DNA from: Plasmodiophora brassicae
Taxonomy: Eukaryota > Endomyxa: Phytomyxea > Phytomyxea > Plasmodiophorida
NCBI GenBank assembly: GCA_036867785.1
Contig: CP145414.1
Coordinates: forward strand, 248,001 to 312,000
Direction of reading: 5' to 3'
Length of the DNA stretch: 64,000 nt
Below the pieces are notes generated by a model, which worked only from the letters and a program-made list of their open reading frames with translations, did no database searches and was not told the DNA's origin. The position numbers and the translations under genes are program-made. Positions 11,160-20,568 of this stretch are shown here, piece by piece. Positions within the stretch are counted from its first letter, which is position 1; the number at the start of each line of letters is the position of its first letter.

Positions 11160-12911
11160 TCACACCGGGACGATTCGTGTAATGTTGCCCAGCTGCGCGT
11201 GCAGGTCGTCCAGGTCCAACGGCTGCGTCCCGGGCACCTGTGTGTGGGGGGAGCGGCTCCGATCAGTGGACCACCCCGCCGACGCCATGCGACAGTACCT
11301 TTCGGTTCGCGATCCGGGTGCCGAACTGGATGGCACGTTTCTGCAGGCGCGCCACGTGGTGCAGGCCGAGCTCGGCGGCCGCCTGGCGCAGGATCCGCTT
11401 GTCGCCGCCGGCCGCGTCCAGACGCGCAACCTGTTTCAGGTCCAGAGCCCGGACGAACCCGTGCACGTCGCGGTCGAGGTACGGGTACAGGGTGTCGCGG
11501 CCGTGGTCGGCGCACAGGCGATCATCGCGACCCAGATTCCTGCGATGTAATCGTCGGAAGTCGGCGTCAATCTCACGAGCCGCCTCCGGCCACCCGCCGC
11601 GACGGAACGCGGTTCGGTGCCGGCCGTACCCGCCGAACAGCTCGTCGGCACCTAACCCTGACAGGAGCACGCGGCTCGCCGATGTGTACGGGCGCCACAG
11701 GTCGTCCGACCCGTACAGGTCGACAGCGTTGCCGAATTGGCCATCGCCGCCATCGCCAACGTAACGACAGTGCGCCGACTGGATCAGCGTTGTGTGGCCG
11801 CTGTCGTGGAGCACCCGCCCACGTCCTCGTGAGGAGAACCAGAGCACAGCGCCGAGGTTCATGTCCATAACGGTGCGGTGCGGGTGCAGGAGCGCCGCCA
11901 GACGCTGCGCTTCGTTGCGAACGTCCTCCAACGTCACATCGATCGCGACCAGGCGGTACTCACGCCCGGGACAGCATCGACGAAGCTCGACCAGGGCGTT
12001 CAGCGCCGTCTGCCGATCGGGGACGGCGAGCGGCGACGACCCGAACGCGAAGTTCAACAGATCAATGGGACAACCGGTGGGGAGGCACCTGTCGGCGAGC
12101 GCCGCTGTGTACACGAAACGCATTCAGCCCGGGAACGAGAGGCGCGCGTGCAGAAGCGCTTACCGAGCACTGTGCAGTCCAGGCCGCCCGAGAACAGGAT
12201 GCCGATCGGGGCGCCGTCGACCTGGCGGTCCAGAAGCGTCGTGCGACGCCGCACGGATCGCAGCAGACGCTCGAGGAGCTCCATGTGCGGCGGTTGCTTC
12301 AGCGAGGGCATCGGCATGACGGGCAACACCGGATCCGCGCCCAGCTGCGCTTCACCTCGCACATGCGGCCAGGGTTCCAGCGTCACGCCCTTCGCGTCGT
12401 CGTTGCCGTCGTCGTCGACGGACCGCCAGAAGACGCCCGTGCAAGGCAATTCCCGCCACTGCGACGACGCGCCATCGGCCACGGACGCAATCGCGAACGG
12501 CTGCTGTCGGGTCAGCAGGCTTCGCCGGCCGAGCATGTCCCTGCACAGGAACAGGCGCCTGGACGCGTGCGCGTAGTACACGATCGCGAACGGGCCGCGC
12601 ACTCGCGACAACGACCGTGCGATCTCGGCCGGGTCGCCGCGGCACTCCCGCAGCACATCCCTGAGGAAGGTCGTGTCGCTCTCGCCGCTCGGCACGGCGT
12701 CGTCGTCGAACAGTTCGCCGTTGAACGCGAGCAGGTCGCCATTGTCGCAGACGGCGGGCTGCGTCGTGGGAACCCGGCCGCGCACATGCAGGACCGACGC
12801 CGCCAGCCGCAGCGGCGACGCCGGGATGGCCGCCACGCCGCAGTGGTCCGGCCCGCGCCGCTCCAGCCACTGCAACGGCACGTCGCCGTCGCCGCACCAG
12901 ATGCCGCACAT
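11160..12911 (-). CDS. ASNSD1: Asparagine synthetase domain-containing protein 1
   Basis: Exons 12911-12164, 12104-11299 and 11237-11160 give 543 residues. The protein starts MCGIW, so Cys2 is positioned like the glutaminase nucleophile of class II amidotransferases. The amidotransferase half contains RGPDHCG, FNGELF and GPFAIVYY. The synthetase half has the ATP pyrophosphatase loop SGGLDCTVL, then ADRCLPTGCPIDLLNFAF, LSGLGADELFGGYGRHR and RRNLGRDDR. These, plus a tail with KRAIQFGTRIANRK, match ASNSD1 rather than bona fide ASNS. The biochemical activity of ASNSD1 is not established. A third exon is needed to replace a run-on end after ANRK. The start is head-to-head with the PPR gene, 135 bp apart, suggesting a shared promoter region. 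Confidence 0.95.
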
Positions 12912-13046
12912 GCCCCACGGACGCGTCTGCAGTCCACCAGTGGCGCAATTCTCGCCGAGGCGGGCCCGTGTAACGCGCGCCCCACGGGGGAGCAACTGCG
13001 TCGATGCAGCTGCAGCTGCAGCAGAGTCGCGCATCGCCGGGGCTCC

Positions 13047-14663
13047 ATGACGCAACGGCCGACCCAGGTGCTCGCCCGGCGTCACGCACACGTCGTTGGC
13101 CCGCGGCGGCCGCTCAGCGAATTCTTTCGCCGGCCCAGCGTGTCCGTCGCTGTCCGCATCCTGATGTGCGACACGGTCGACCCGGATACGCGCTGGTCGG
13201 TGTTTACCGTCGTGGCGGGTTCGCGATTGGGGCCCCGCGCCCCGTTCTTTCAGCGCGCCCTGCAGTTCTGCCACCGGTGCATGCCTGCGAAGGCGCCTGA
13301 CGTTCTCCACGCCGCCGTGCGCCATGGGATCGCCGTACACGAGAACGACACGCTGTTCTGTACGTTCCTGGGCGCGTGCAGGGCGACGACCCCGCCTCCG
13401 CTGCAACCTGCGTTCGACGCGTATCGTCGCTGCGGGCCGCGTACCCATAACGTCATCTCCAGCCTCGTCAGTATCTGCCGACTCGCGAACCGGCCTGAGA
13501 GGGCGCTGGCCCTCGTCGCCGACGCCGTCGACAACGACGTCGACATCAGCCAGCATTTGCTGTCCCTGTTCGCCGTGTGCTGTGCGACCTCGCAGACGCC
13601 CCACGCAGCCGACACCGCCGAACGCATCCTGGACCTGGTTCGATCCAGCCGCATCGCCCCACATCCAAACTACCCGACCTACGCCAACCTTGTCAAGGCG
13701 CTGCTGTGCCAGGCCCGGTTCGACGCCGCCGTCGGCGCTCTCGACCTGCTGGATTCGGTCGGTTTGCCACCATGCCAGCATCTGTACGGCCTGGTCGTGG
13801 GCGCCCTTGTCCACGCCGAACACATGGACAAGGCGATGTCCGTGTTTCGTCGCGTCGCTGAACGACGTGTGCGCTTGCTCGCCCACGTGTTCACCAGCCT
13901 GGTGGCCGCCTGTGGACGCTACCAGTACCGGGGACATACCCGCGCGTTGTACCGCTATGCAACGGACCATGGGTACCTCGACGACGTCTTCATCGTCGAT
14001 GCGTTCATTGCCGCGTTCCGTCGTTGCGGCTGCATTGTCGATGCTCGCCAGCTGTTCTGCTCGCTGACGCTCCCGCAAACGTCGACTCGTAAGGCGATGG
14101 TCGCCGCGTACAACCACCACGACCTGTATCGCGACGCGATTGCGACGTTCAATGATTGTAGACGCGTCGGGCACCTGCTGCCGGGCAACGTCTACAGTTG
14201 CATTGTGGAAGTGTTCGCCTCCCGCGATCGGGTTCGTGACGCGCTAGCCGTCTTTCGCGAAATGGCGGAACACGACGTCGAATGCAGCGCGCCCGCCTTT
14301 ACCTGTCTTGTCCTAACGTGCGGTCGCAATTCGCACCAGTTCGCTCTGCAGGCCCTGCACCGCTTCGCGCTGTCTCGCGACTCGGATACGCTGCTGTCCG
14401 GCGCCAGCGTTGCATTCGTCGCAGCCTACATCCGATGCGGCCGCCCACAGGATGCATTGCGTGTGCTCTCGTCAATGTCGTCGGCGGACCTCATCGTCAA
14501 GGCGGTCGCCCTGGTCGAGCAACTGAAGACCGCCGGCCAACTGCCAGCGGATATGGCTGATCGGCTGATCTCCTCGGCGGGCCGCCGCCGCTGCGGGACG
14601 CTCCCTGTTTCACCGTCGTTGTCGCGGGATGGCCTCGCTGAACGCTCGCCGACGGTCGAATAA
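13047..14663 (+). CDS. Pentatricopeptide repeat (PPR) protein
   Basis: This single-exon protein of 538 residues is built of repeated paired helices. Signature PPR positions recur, for example YANLVKALLCQARFDAAVGALDLL, YGLVVGALVHAEHMDKAMSVF and YSCIVEVFASRDRVRDALAVFREM, which fit the 35-residue PPR spacing. PPR proteins bind organelle RNA and support its processing, editing or translation. The N-terminus is rich in Arg and hydroxylated residues (QVLARRHAHVVGPRRP) and could be a mitochondrial presequence. No DYW or SMR domain is visible. The much longer open frame upstream of the chosen ATG overlaps ASNSD1 on the other strand and is taken as a shadow. Confidence 0.85.
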   Translation: MTQRPTQVLARRHAHVVGPRRPLSEFFRRPSVSVAVRILMCDTVDPDTRWSVFTVVAGSRLGPRAPFFQRALQFCHRCMPAKAPDVLHAAVRHGIAVHENDTLFCTFLGACRATTPPPLQPAFDAYRRCGPRTHNVISSLVSICRLANRPERALALVADAVDNDVDISQHLLSLFAVCCATSQTPHAADTAERILDLVRSSRIAPHPNYPTYANLVKALLCQARFDAAVGALDLLDSVGLPPCQHLYGLVVGALVHAEHMDKAMSVFRRVAERRVRLLAHVFTSLVAACGRYQYRGHTRALYRYATDHGYLDDVFIVDAFIAAFRRCGCIVDARQLFCSLTLPQTSTRKAMVAAYNHHDLYRDAIATFNDCRRVGHLLPGNVYSCIVEVFASRDRVRDALAVFREMAEHDVECSAPAFTCLVLTCGRNSHQFALQALHRFALSRDSDTLLSGASVAFVAAYIRCGRPQDALRVLSSMSSADLIVKAVALVEQLKTAGQLPADMADRLISSAGRRRCGTLPVSPSLSRDGLAERSPTVE

Positions 14664-14715
14664 GGACAACGTTTGCCGCTCGTCGCTCGGTCCGTTGTAT
14701 TCATCGCCGCCAATG

Positions 14716-15249
14716 TCACTTACGAGGGCGCAGCCGGGTGGACACCAGCGTGGCCGCATGGGCGGGGCGTACGTGGACCTTCGCGCTCGCTTTCGCGGTA
14801 CGACGTTGGGCAGCGGCTCGCATGACGGCGAGCGGGCGCATGTCGGGGCTGCCCTGCTCAACGACGTCTTCGTCGCGGTGCGTCCGCGCTGGGATGGGTC
14901 GGCGCGCGACCCGAGCGCCGCCAGCCTTGACGGCGGGTTTCTTGCCGATTGCGCTGGGGCGCTTCGGCCCTTTGACCTTGGCCGCCACCTTGGCCTTGAA
15001 CTCCTTGGCGGCGGTCGACTCCTGGCGGGGGGCGAACGCGTCCTGCAGGGCCTGGTTGGCCAGCGTTTTCGGCTGGAACGGAGCGGCGTTGGCGTTCAGT
15101 CGGGTCGGGCGTACCATGTTGCAACGAGGAGGACTGTGTCCACGAAATGAGCCTGCCGCGTGCACGCTGATGGGCACGCGCACCCCGGCGCGATGACTCA
15201 CACGTTCTCGCCCGCGGTACACGTCGCGCTCAACTATGTCGGCCGCCAT
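14716..15249 (-). CDS. Small basic protein with a PAM2 motif
   Basis: The open frame encodes 177 residues from 15249, or 133 from the internal ATG at 15117. Just inside the second start is RLNANAAPFQP, an excellent match to the PAM2 consensus (LNxxAxxFxP), by which ataxin-2, PAIP and plant CID proteins dock on the MLLE domain of poly(A)-binding protein. The rest is disordered and strongly basic, with Ala/Lys runs (KEFKAKVAAKVKGPKRP) that could contact RNA. A GTGTGAG donor and a GCGGCAG acceptor lie between the two starts, so a 5' intron is possible. The family is otherwise unrecognised. PABP binding is inference from the motif. Confidence 0.6.
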   Translation of the reverse strand: MAADIVERDVYRGRERVSHRAGVRVPISVHAAGSFRGHSPPRCNMVRPTRLNANAAPFQPKTLANQALQDAFAPRQESTAAKEFKAKVAAKVKGPKRPSAIGKKPAVKAGGARVARRPIPARTHRDEDVVEQGSPDMRPLAVMRAAAQRRTAKASAKVHVRPAHAATLVSTRLRPRK

Positions 15250-16133
15250 CTATTGTATTGTGGAAATGGAGATCGATGATGTCTTCGGTGTCCCCTCTAA
15301 ATATTGAGGCGTCAGATATTTCAGCGTTCGATTTATTGGACGGGTTCGCGCGTACAAACTCTGGCATCAGGATAGCACCGGACGTGCGACCGGGACGAGT
15401 GCGCACGGGAATCACCCTGATGTCGACGTCCTCTTGGACGACGTCGGCGAGAGTCCGCTACAGCGCAGCGAGTACGCGCTCGTACTCAGCAAGCGGGGAC
15501 GCGCGGCCAGCGCGTTAAAAAGTGATGCAGCCATCGCAACGACACGAGGGCATTACCTCGCTTGATCTAACGGTGAGCCGTCCGGTCTACAAAACATCTC
15601 ACCGAAGGAGCTCAAGCCCCCACGCTCGACGCGGCAGGCGCCATGAGGCATAGGTACATAGGTCATGCGGCGGTCGGGAGTGCATCGCCCAGGCCCACTG
15701 CAGTGCGACGATTGGTAAACGGGGGAGCCGCGCTGGAAAGCGGCTCTCGTTCGTCTACCAGGTCGCGCCTCATCAACGTCGCAACGCGATGCGGATTCCG
15801 GCTTTCTGCTCAGGCCGCTGGCCGATGCGTGATCCAGAGTAAAACATGTGTGGAATCTATCTCTAAACGGTACGCTTTGATATGGGCCCGCGTAACTGCC
15901 GAGTTGAAATGTGATCATAGCGTTGACACATTGGCCCAGGCGAAAGTCCGCGGGGGGTGACCCGGATGGCTGGCACCAGTCGCAAATCGCGCCCGCACAG
16001 TCCGCAGTCCGCAGTCCGCAGTCCGCAGTCCGCAGCCCATAGCGGGGCTGTCGTCGGCCGGCACCCGGCGTTTCTCATTATTGGAATTTGCAGCGGCATC
16101 GCAATCCATTACGCGGCAAGGACCCGACTGACG
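15250..16133. other. Intergenic region with a heptamer repeat
   Basis: No convincing gene is seen. Five exact tandem copies of AGTCCGC lie at 15999-16033, just upstream of the ankyrin gene. A moderately AT-rich patch (CTAAATATTGAGG) occurs near 15297. Confidence 0.4.
15999..16033 (+). repeat. Tandem AGTCCGC x5
   Basis: Five perfect head-to-tail copies of a 7-bp unit lie about 100 bp upstream of the ankyrin gene start. It is a simple microsatellite-like tract with no visible function. Confidence 0.9.
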
Positions 16134-17399
16134 ATGACCGTCGAATTACGATACCCACGTGCAGTGCTGTCGTGGATTCCCCTGATCGTTGCCGTCACCT
16201 ATGCGATTCCCAATGAGGTGGACCTCTGCCTCAAGGACAGCCCTCATGTGTGTCGCAAGGTCAACACCGAGCGCGCCATCGCCCACTCCAAGTTGCTGCT
16301 GAACCTGGTCAACAATGAAGCGATATACCTGGACATCGGTCTCCTCGAGTTGAACAAGCTTGCGGACTTCATCGAGACTGTTGATCCGGAACAGGTACGT
16401 CACTCCCATCGTCCGTCGATGATCACTGATTACCACCAACTGGCGCAGCAGGACGAAATCAAATACTGGGTTAGCGAAAACATCCCAGACATTTCTGTCG
16501 GCATCCCTATGCTGGCAGCAGCCCAGTTGCTTCAGATGGAATCCCTAGCGCAGCGCATCATTGCCATGGATTTCACGTGGCAGGACATCGCCTGGGTCCA
16601 CGACTGCACGTTTCTCCCCCAGACGCACAATCAAGCATGCCGGACCATTGTGAAGACGAGACCAGCGTACAAACGTCTTGTTGGTGACGCAAAGACCGAG
16701 CAGCAGCATGTGATTGTGAGACAGGTTGCGGAAGCCTTTGTCAACGAGGAAGCGAAGATCGACTTGGTCAACAACGGGCACTTCAAGTGCGGCAATAACG
16801 TGCTGGCCTGGGCTGTTGGCATGGGTGATCATGCTGATGCGGTAGTCGAGATGCTACTGCATGTTCCCGGCATCGTCGCCGATCTGCCCAAGAACCACAA
16901 ACCAGGCCGGCCAACGCCGCTCCAGCAAGCGGTATTGAACGGTAAAGCGGTTGTGGTCGAGATGCTACTGGGCGTCCCCGGCATTGAGGTCAACGCCGGC
17001 GCAGGAACTCAGCTTGGCACAGCTCTGCACTTGTGCGTGGACAGAAAAGGCTATTGTGTGCGACCAGGACCTGACAACTGCCGCATGGCGCAGGTGCTGA
17101 TCGAAAGTGGAGCGGACGTTAAAGCGCTTGATGAGCTGGGCAGGACGCCACTACACTTGGTGCCGCGATACCCATATGAGCCCGATCGCATTAACATAGC
17201 AACCTTGCTACTGGAGAAAGGTGCGCTCGTGAATGCCCAAGACTGTAAAGGGGAGACGCCGCTGCACCACGCCGCGGTCAGAGGACGACAGGATTGCTTT
17301 GACCTGCTGGTGGAGAGTGGCAAGGTCGACTCCAGTCTGACGGACAACGAAGGGATGACCGCACATGAACAGCTGCAGGCCCGGTCGTTCTGGGCGTGA
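16134..17399 (+). CDS. BTB/Skp1-like protein with C-terminal ankyrin repeats
   Basis: Removing a 54-bp intron (16395-16448, donor GTACGT, acceptor GCGCAG; in frame, so it can be missed) gives 403 residues. The N-terminus has a hydrophobic stretch (VLSWIPLIVAVTYAIP) and then a region like a degenerate BTB/Skp1 fold (LLELNKLADFIE ... IPMLAAAQLLQMESLAQRI). The C-terminal half carries four or five ankyrin repeats, including TPLQQAVLNGKAVVVEMLL, TPLHLVPRYPYEPDRINIA and TPLHHAAVRGRQDCFDLLV. Proteins of this layout can be substrate adaptors of cullin ligases. That role, and the BTB reading, are inference; the ankyrin repeats are secure. If the hydrophobic stretch is a signal peptide the location would change. 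An earlier ATG at 15966 is possible. Confidence 0.7.
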   Translation: MTVELRYPRAVLSWIPLIVAVTYAIPNEVDLCLKDSPHVCRKVNTERAIAHSKLLLNLVNNEAIYLDIGLLELNKLADFIETVDPEQVRHSHRPSMITDYHQLAQQDEIKYWVSENIPDISVGIPMLAAAQLLQMESLAQRIIAMDFTWQDIAWVHDCTFLPQTHNQACRTIVKTRPAYKRLVGDAKTEQQHVIVRQVAEAFVNEEAKIDLVNNGHFKCGNNVLAWAVGMGDHADAVVEMLLHVPGIVADLPKNHKPGRPTPLQQAVLNGKAVVVEMLLGVPGIEVNAGAGTQLGTALHLCVDRKGYCVRPGPDNCRMAQVLIESGADVKALDELGRTPLHLVPRYPYEPDRINIATLLLEKGALVNAQDCKGETPLHHAAVRGRQDCFDLLVESGKVDSSLTDNEGMTAHEQLQARSFWA

Positions 17400-17623
17400 A
17401 CATGCGTCTCCTTGCGAAGCTGCAGCATGCGTTGCCGTCGCCTCCTTACACCGCCCGACAGTTGTTCCTCATAAAGCTCGACAGTTGTGCTTCATGAACG
17501 CTGCCGTAGCAGGTGCATGTCTATTGTAGTCAAGTGCAGTACTGCAATCTAGCTTAAACATGTATGAACGTATTCTCGTACGAAAAGTCGACCTTCCCGC
17601 ATCCTCCCGGTACTGGTTTTCCC

Positions 17624-17669
17624 GTCGGAGCTGCACGCGCGCCGCAGTGGGCGCGCGTGCAGCTCCGAC
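17624..17669 (+). promoter_or_regulatory. Perfect 20-bp hairpin upstream of the propeller gene
   Basis: Two perfectly complementary 20-bp arms (17624-17643 and 17650-17669) flank the six-base loop GCAGTG. The 3' arm ends 15 bp before the ATG of the propeller gene, so the stem probably sits in its 5' leader. It is very GC-rich and would be extremely stable in RNA. A transcription or translation control role is inference. Confidence 0.7.
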
Positions 17670-17684
17670 TGGGGGCGGGGGTCA

Positions 17685-18623
17685 ATGGTCACTCCGCGGC
17701 GTCGCGTTGCCCACAGTGCCGCGGGGATGGAGCGGTACGACTGCGCCGGGGCGACGCCGACCTGCGTGGCGGTCGTCGGCGACGGCATCTGGGTCGGGTT
17801 CGCGGACGGCCGCGTGCGCGTCGTGCCGGGCGGCGACGACATCGACGCGGTCGGCGCGAGCGTGTCCTGCATGGCGACCTGGGCCGACCGGGTCGCCGTC
17901 GGCGATGCGTCCGGCCATGTCGCCATGTTTCGGGACGCGCAGCTCGTCGACCGCCGGCGCCTATCGTCGACGTCGATCACAGCGATGGCGTTCTCGGTGA
18001 TGCCGCTTGGCAACTGGGAGGTCGCTGCCGCGTCTGGCAACGTCCTGACGCTGTTCGCCGGCGCTGTGCGCCCTCGCCTGCAGATCCGGTTCGACCGGAC
18101 CATATCTGGCGTCGCATGCGCCGACCATCGCCTCTACGTCACCGTTGTCGACTCCCCCGTCATCACCGTCGTCGCCAACGGCGAGAAGGTTGGCGAGATC
18201 GTCGCTGGGTCGCCGATCACGGCGCTGTGCGGCGGGCCGGTCGCCCCTGGGATGAACCTCGCGGTTGCCTGCCGAGACGGTTCCCTGTATGCAGTGAAGG
18301 GCGACGGCGAACAGGCCAAGGTTGGGGAAGTAGACCTACCGGTGACAGCCGTTAGCGCCGCCTGTGGACGTGCTGTCGCGTGCATCGGCCATTTCAACGG
18401 CGTCAAGGTCGCCGTTGACGGCAAGGTGACGCCCGCGATGTCGTGTGGGCGCGCGTGCGTCTCATTGGTGGGGTAGGTGGTCGACCCGGAGCCGGGCGCC
18501 GACGAATGGGCGCACTGCCTTCATGCGGCAGGCCCGGCGATCGCCTGGGCCACGTACGACGACGAGATCTGTCTCCGGCGGGTTGCACTCCCCGACATGG
18601 ATATCGGGATGGCCGTCAGCTAA
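17685..18623 (+). CDS. Beta-propeller (WD40-like) protein
   Basis: The frame from ATG 17685 encodes repeated four-strand blades typical of propellers: CVAVVGDGIWVGFADGRVRV, SCMATWADRVAVGDASGHVAMF, ITALCGGPVAPGMNLAVACRDGSLYAV and TAVSAACGRAVACIGHFNGVKV. Blade-ending WD pairs are not strictly kept, so the exact family is open. A stop occurs in frame at 18474-18476, but coding character resumes in the same frame to 18621 (GADEWAHCLHAAGPAIAWATYDDE), so a small in-frame intron around 18440-18530 is likely. One option is donor GTGGGC to acceptor CGGCAG, 87 bp. Without it the protein ends at 263 residues. The perfect hairpin lies just upstream. Function unknown. Confidence 0.65.
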
Positions 18624-19111
18624 ACGTCACAGATCATAGACGCGGTACGGGTGCGCGTCCACGATGTGAACAGTCCATCAGCGCTTGACTGCGACGAGGC
18701 GATGGCCGCCGATCGCGGGACTCGGCAACGCGCCACGTGGCCGTTCAGCCGAACCACGCGACCCTGTAACGTCCCTGCAGGGATATATGCCTGTCCCGAG
18801 GCAACTGGCAGAGATGGAGCGACATCCCGATGCCGCCGGCTCAACCTCCACACGACCAAATCCATTGCACTGGACGGGAGCAGCGACGTCGTTCGACTGG
18901 GCACACACACGCACACAGGCGCGGTTGGTGCGGGTCTCAGGACGCCGTTCCGTCGAGATCGATCAGGTTTAGACGAACGGATGACAGTTTGAGGAGGGAC
19001 CCTAAACGTCGGTTTCTGTCAAGCACTTGGTTTCAAAAGTTGCCGTCATGAAAGGAAACGGTACTCAAAACATACGTGCGGTGCCAAGGCGATACAGGAC
19101 GGCCGTCCTTT

Positions 19112-19157
19112 GTTGTTCCCTCAGCTCACCGCTCTCCAGCAGCGCCACGAGAACGTC
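19112..19157. repeat. 46-bp block inverted relative to 19351-19396
   Basis: This block reads as the exact reverse complement of 19351-19396, which is the loop of the large hairpin. It is the outermost piece of the nested repeat structure, and a third, diverged copy follows the right arm. Confidence 0.85.
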
Positions 19158-19246
19158 GAGACGCCAGCCTCGCTTCTCCGTCCGTCGCTGTTGATGATGA
19201 CGCCAGTTTCCCGGTCGATGTTGATGACGGCAGTCTCCCCGACCTA

Positions 19247-19497
19247 CGTGCCGACGTCTAACTGTGTGCGTAGTAGTGATCGCGATTTCGGTGATCGGCG
19301 GTGCGATCGCCGTCTACCAATGTCATCAGCGGCGGCACGTCCACGATGATGACGTTCTCGTGGCGCTGCTGGAGAGCGGTGAGCTGAGGGAACAACATCG
19401 TGGACGTGCCGCCGCTGATGACATTGGTAGACGGCGATCGCACCGCCGATCACCGAAATCGCGATCACTACTACGCACACAGTTAGACGTCGGCACG
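19247..19497. repeat. Perfect 101-bp inverted repeat with 49-bp spacer
   Basis: Arm 19247-19347 is the exact reverse complement of arm 19397-19497. The spacer 19348-19396 contains (19351-19396) an exact inverted copy of 19112-19157, and a diverged direct copy of the same block recurs at about 19498-19555. Transcription through it would give a near-perfect 101-bp hairpin. No transposase frame or target-site duplication is evident. It could be a foldback/MITE-type element, a hairpin RNA locus or a recent local inversion-duplication. Confidence 0.9.
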
Positions 19498-20568
19498 TCC
19501 ACAATGGTGAGGTTCTCGTGGCGCTGCTGGAGAGCGATGAGCTTGAAGAACAGCAACGGGCTGCCGTCTTTGATCGGCTTATGACGTTAGTGCTACCTCC
19601 GATCATCGCATACACACTGCCTCGGTCGCCCATCGTCAGAAGAACCGGGTTCGTGTGAAGTGGCGCCACAAGGTGGAATTCAAATCCATTGCGTTAGGGG
19701 GCGGCGCGACTTAGGGTGCCACCCACTCCACAATGTCGCAGCGACGTCATTACCCGTCAGTTCCGAAATGAGGCTTTATAGTGTGCACAAAAGCGTTGAC
19801 CCAAGGAATTAGAACGCCGGAAACCTTGGAGACTACAAGGTTAATTGCAACGGACCTTACACGTCCTGACCTGATGTAGATGCAAACAGTTCTGTCGCCC
19901 CTCGACGAACTTATTGCAACTGAGGCAACATTGATCGATGGTGAGAACGCGTTCGAGCACTTGGAGGCGTTGATTGTGCCTTCGGTCGCGTTGGGATGCT
20001 GGCCGGTCCCGCAGCACGTCTGTTGCGCTTGCTCCCCACTGGCGGATCCTGTGCGGGGTGGCCTTCTCTTCGACCGGGAAACGGCCGATCGTATTAACGG
20101 TCTCCCGCGCTGCTCCAATGACCAAATGTCATCCCTGGCCCCCTGACCTGTTGTACCCGTGATTGGATCTCATTGTCAGCCCCCGGGTTCATGGGTCACC
20201 TCAGGGTTGGTCCCTTCGTCTACTCTCATTGACGACGGGCAGATCGACATGAGGGTGAATGCAGATGCCTGCCTGGAGGAATCGGCACGGCCGTGTGTAC
20301 GTACAGTGTCGCCACAGTATCCTGCTTGACAGATGTAAGTACTGCGTTGACTCATTCGTTCCTGTCCTGCGATACGCCGGTGTGCGTCACGCCAGGAGTC
20401 ACCGCGTCCCGAAATCTTCACTGGCCGCCACCGAATCCCATCAGCCATATTTCTATTATTGTCGCGTTCGAACCCCACGACCACTATCCTCTCTCTCTCT
20501 TTCTCTCTTTGTTTCTCGCGCGCGCGCGCTCGATCCCCGTCCCCCTGCAATCTAACCCACCGGCGAGC

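Larger units (their letters stand above)
18624..20568. other. Gene-poor region containing a large inverted repeat
   Basis: No protein family is recognised in six frames over almost 2 kb, the longest empty stretch in the window. It contains the nested inverted repeat at 19112-19555 and, at 20487-20534, a pyrimidine (CT)n tract followed by (CG)n immediately upstream of the CAP-domain gene, which may be its promoter or 5' leader. Confidence 0.5.

Noticed and set aside
12285-13046. N-terminal 250-codon extension of the PPR frame
   Set aside because: It lies antisense to ASNSD1 exon 1, is Arg-rich low-complexity without PPR pattern, and a good ATG exists at 13047.
12915-14174. Long minus-strand open frame upstream of and continuous with ASNSD1
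   Set aside because: It runs antisense across the PPR gene and ends directly at MCGIW. The Cys2 glutaminase start requires translation to begin at 12911, so the upstream part is a GC-rich shadow.
15999-16033. CRISPR-like short repeats
   Set aside because: Head-to-tail heptamers without spacers in a eukaryotic genome; it is a microsatellite.
20440-20490. Possible tRNA B-box (GTTCGAACCC)
   Set aside because: The flanking bases do not pair as a T-arm and no A-box or acceptor stem is found at tRNA distances.
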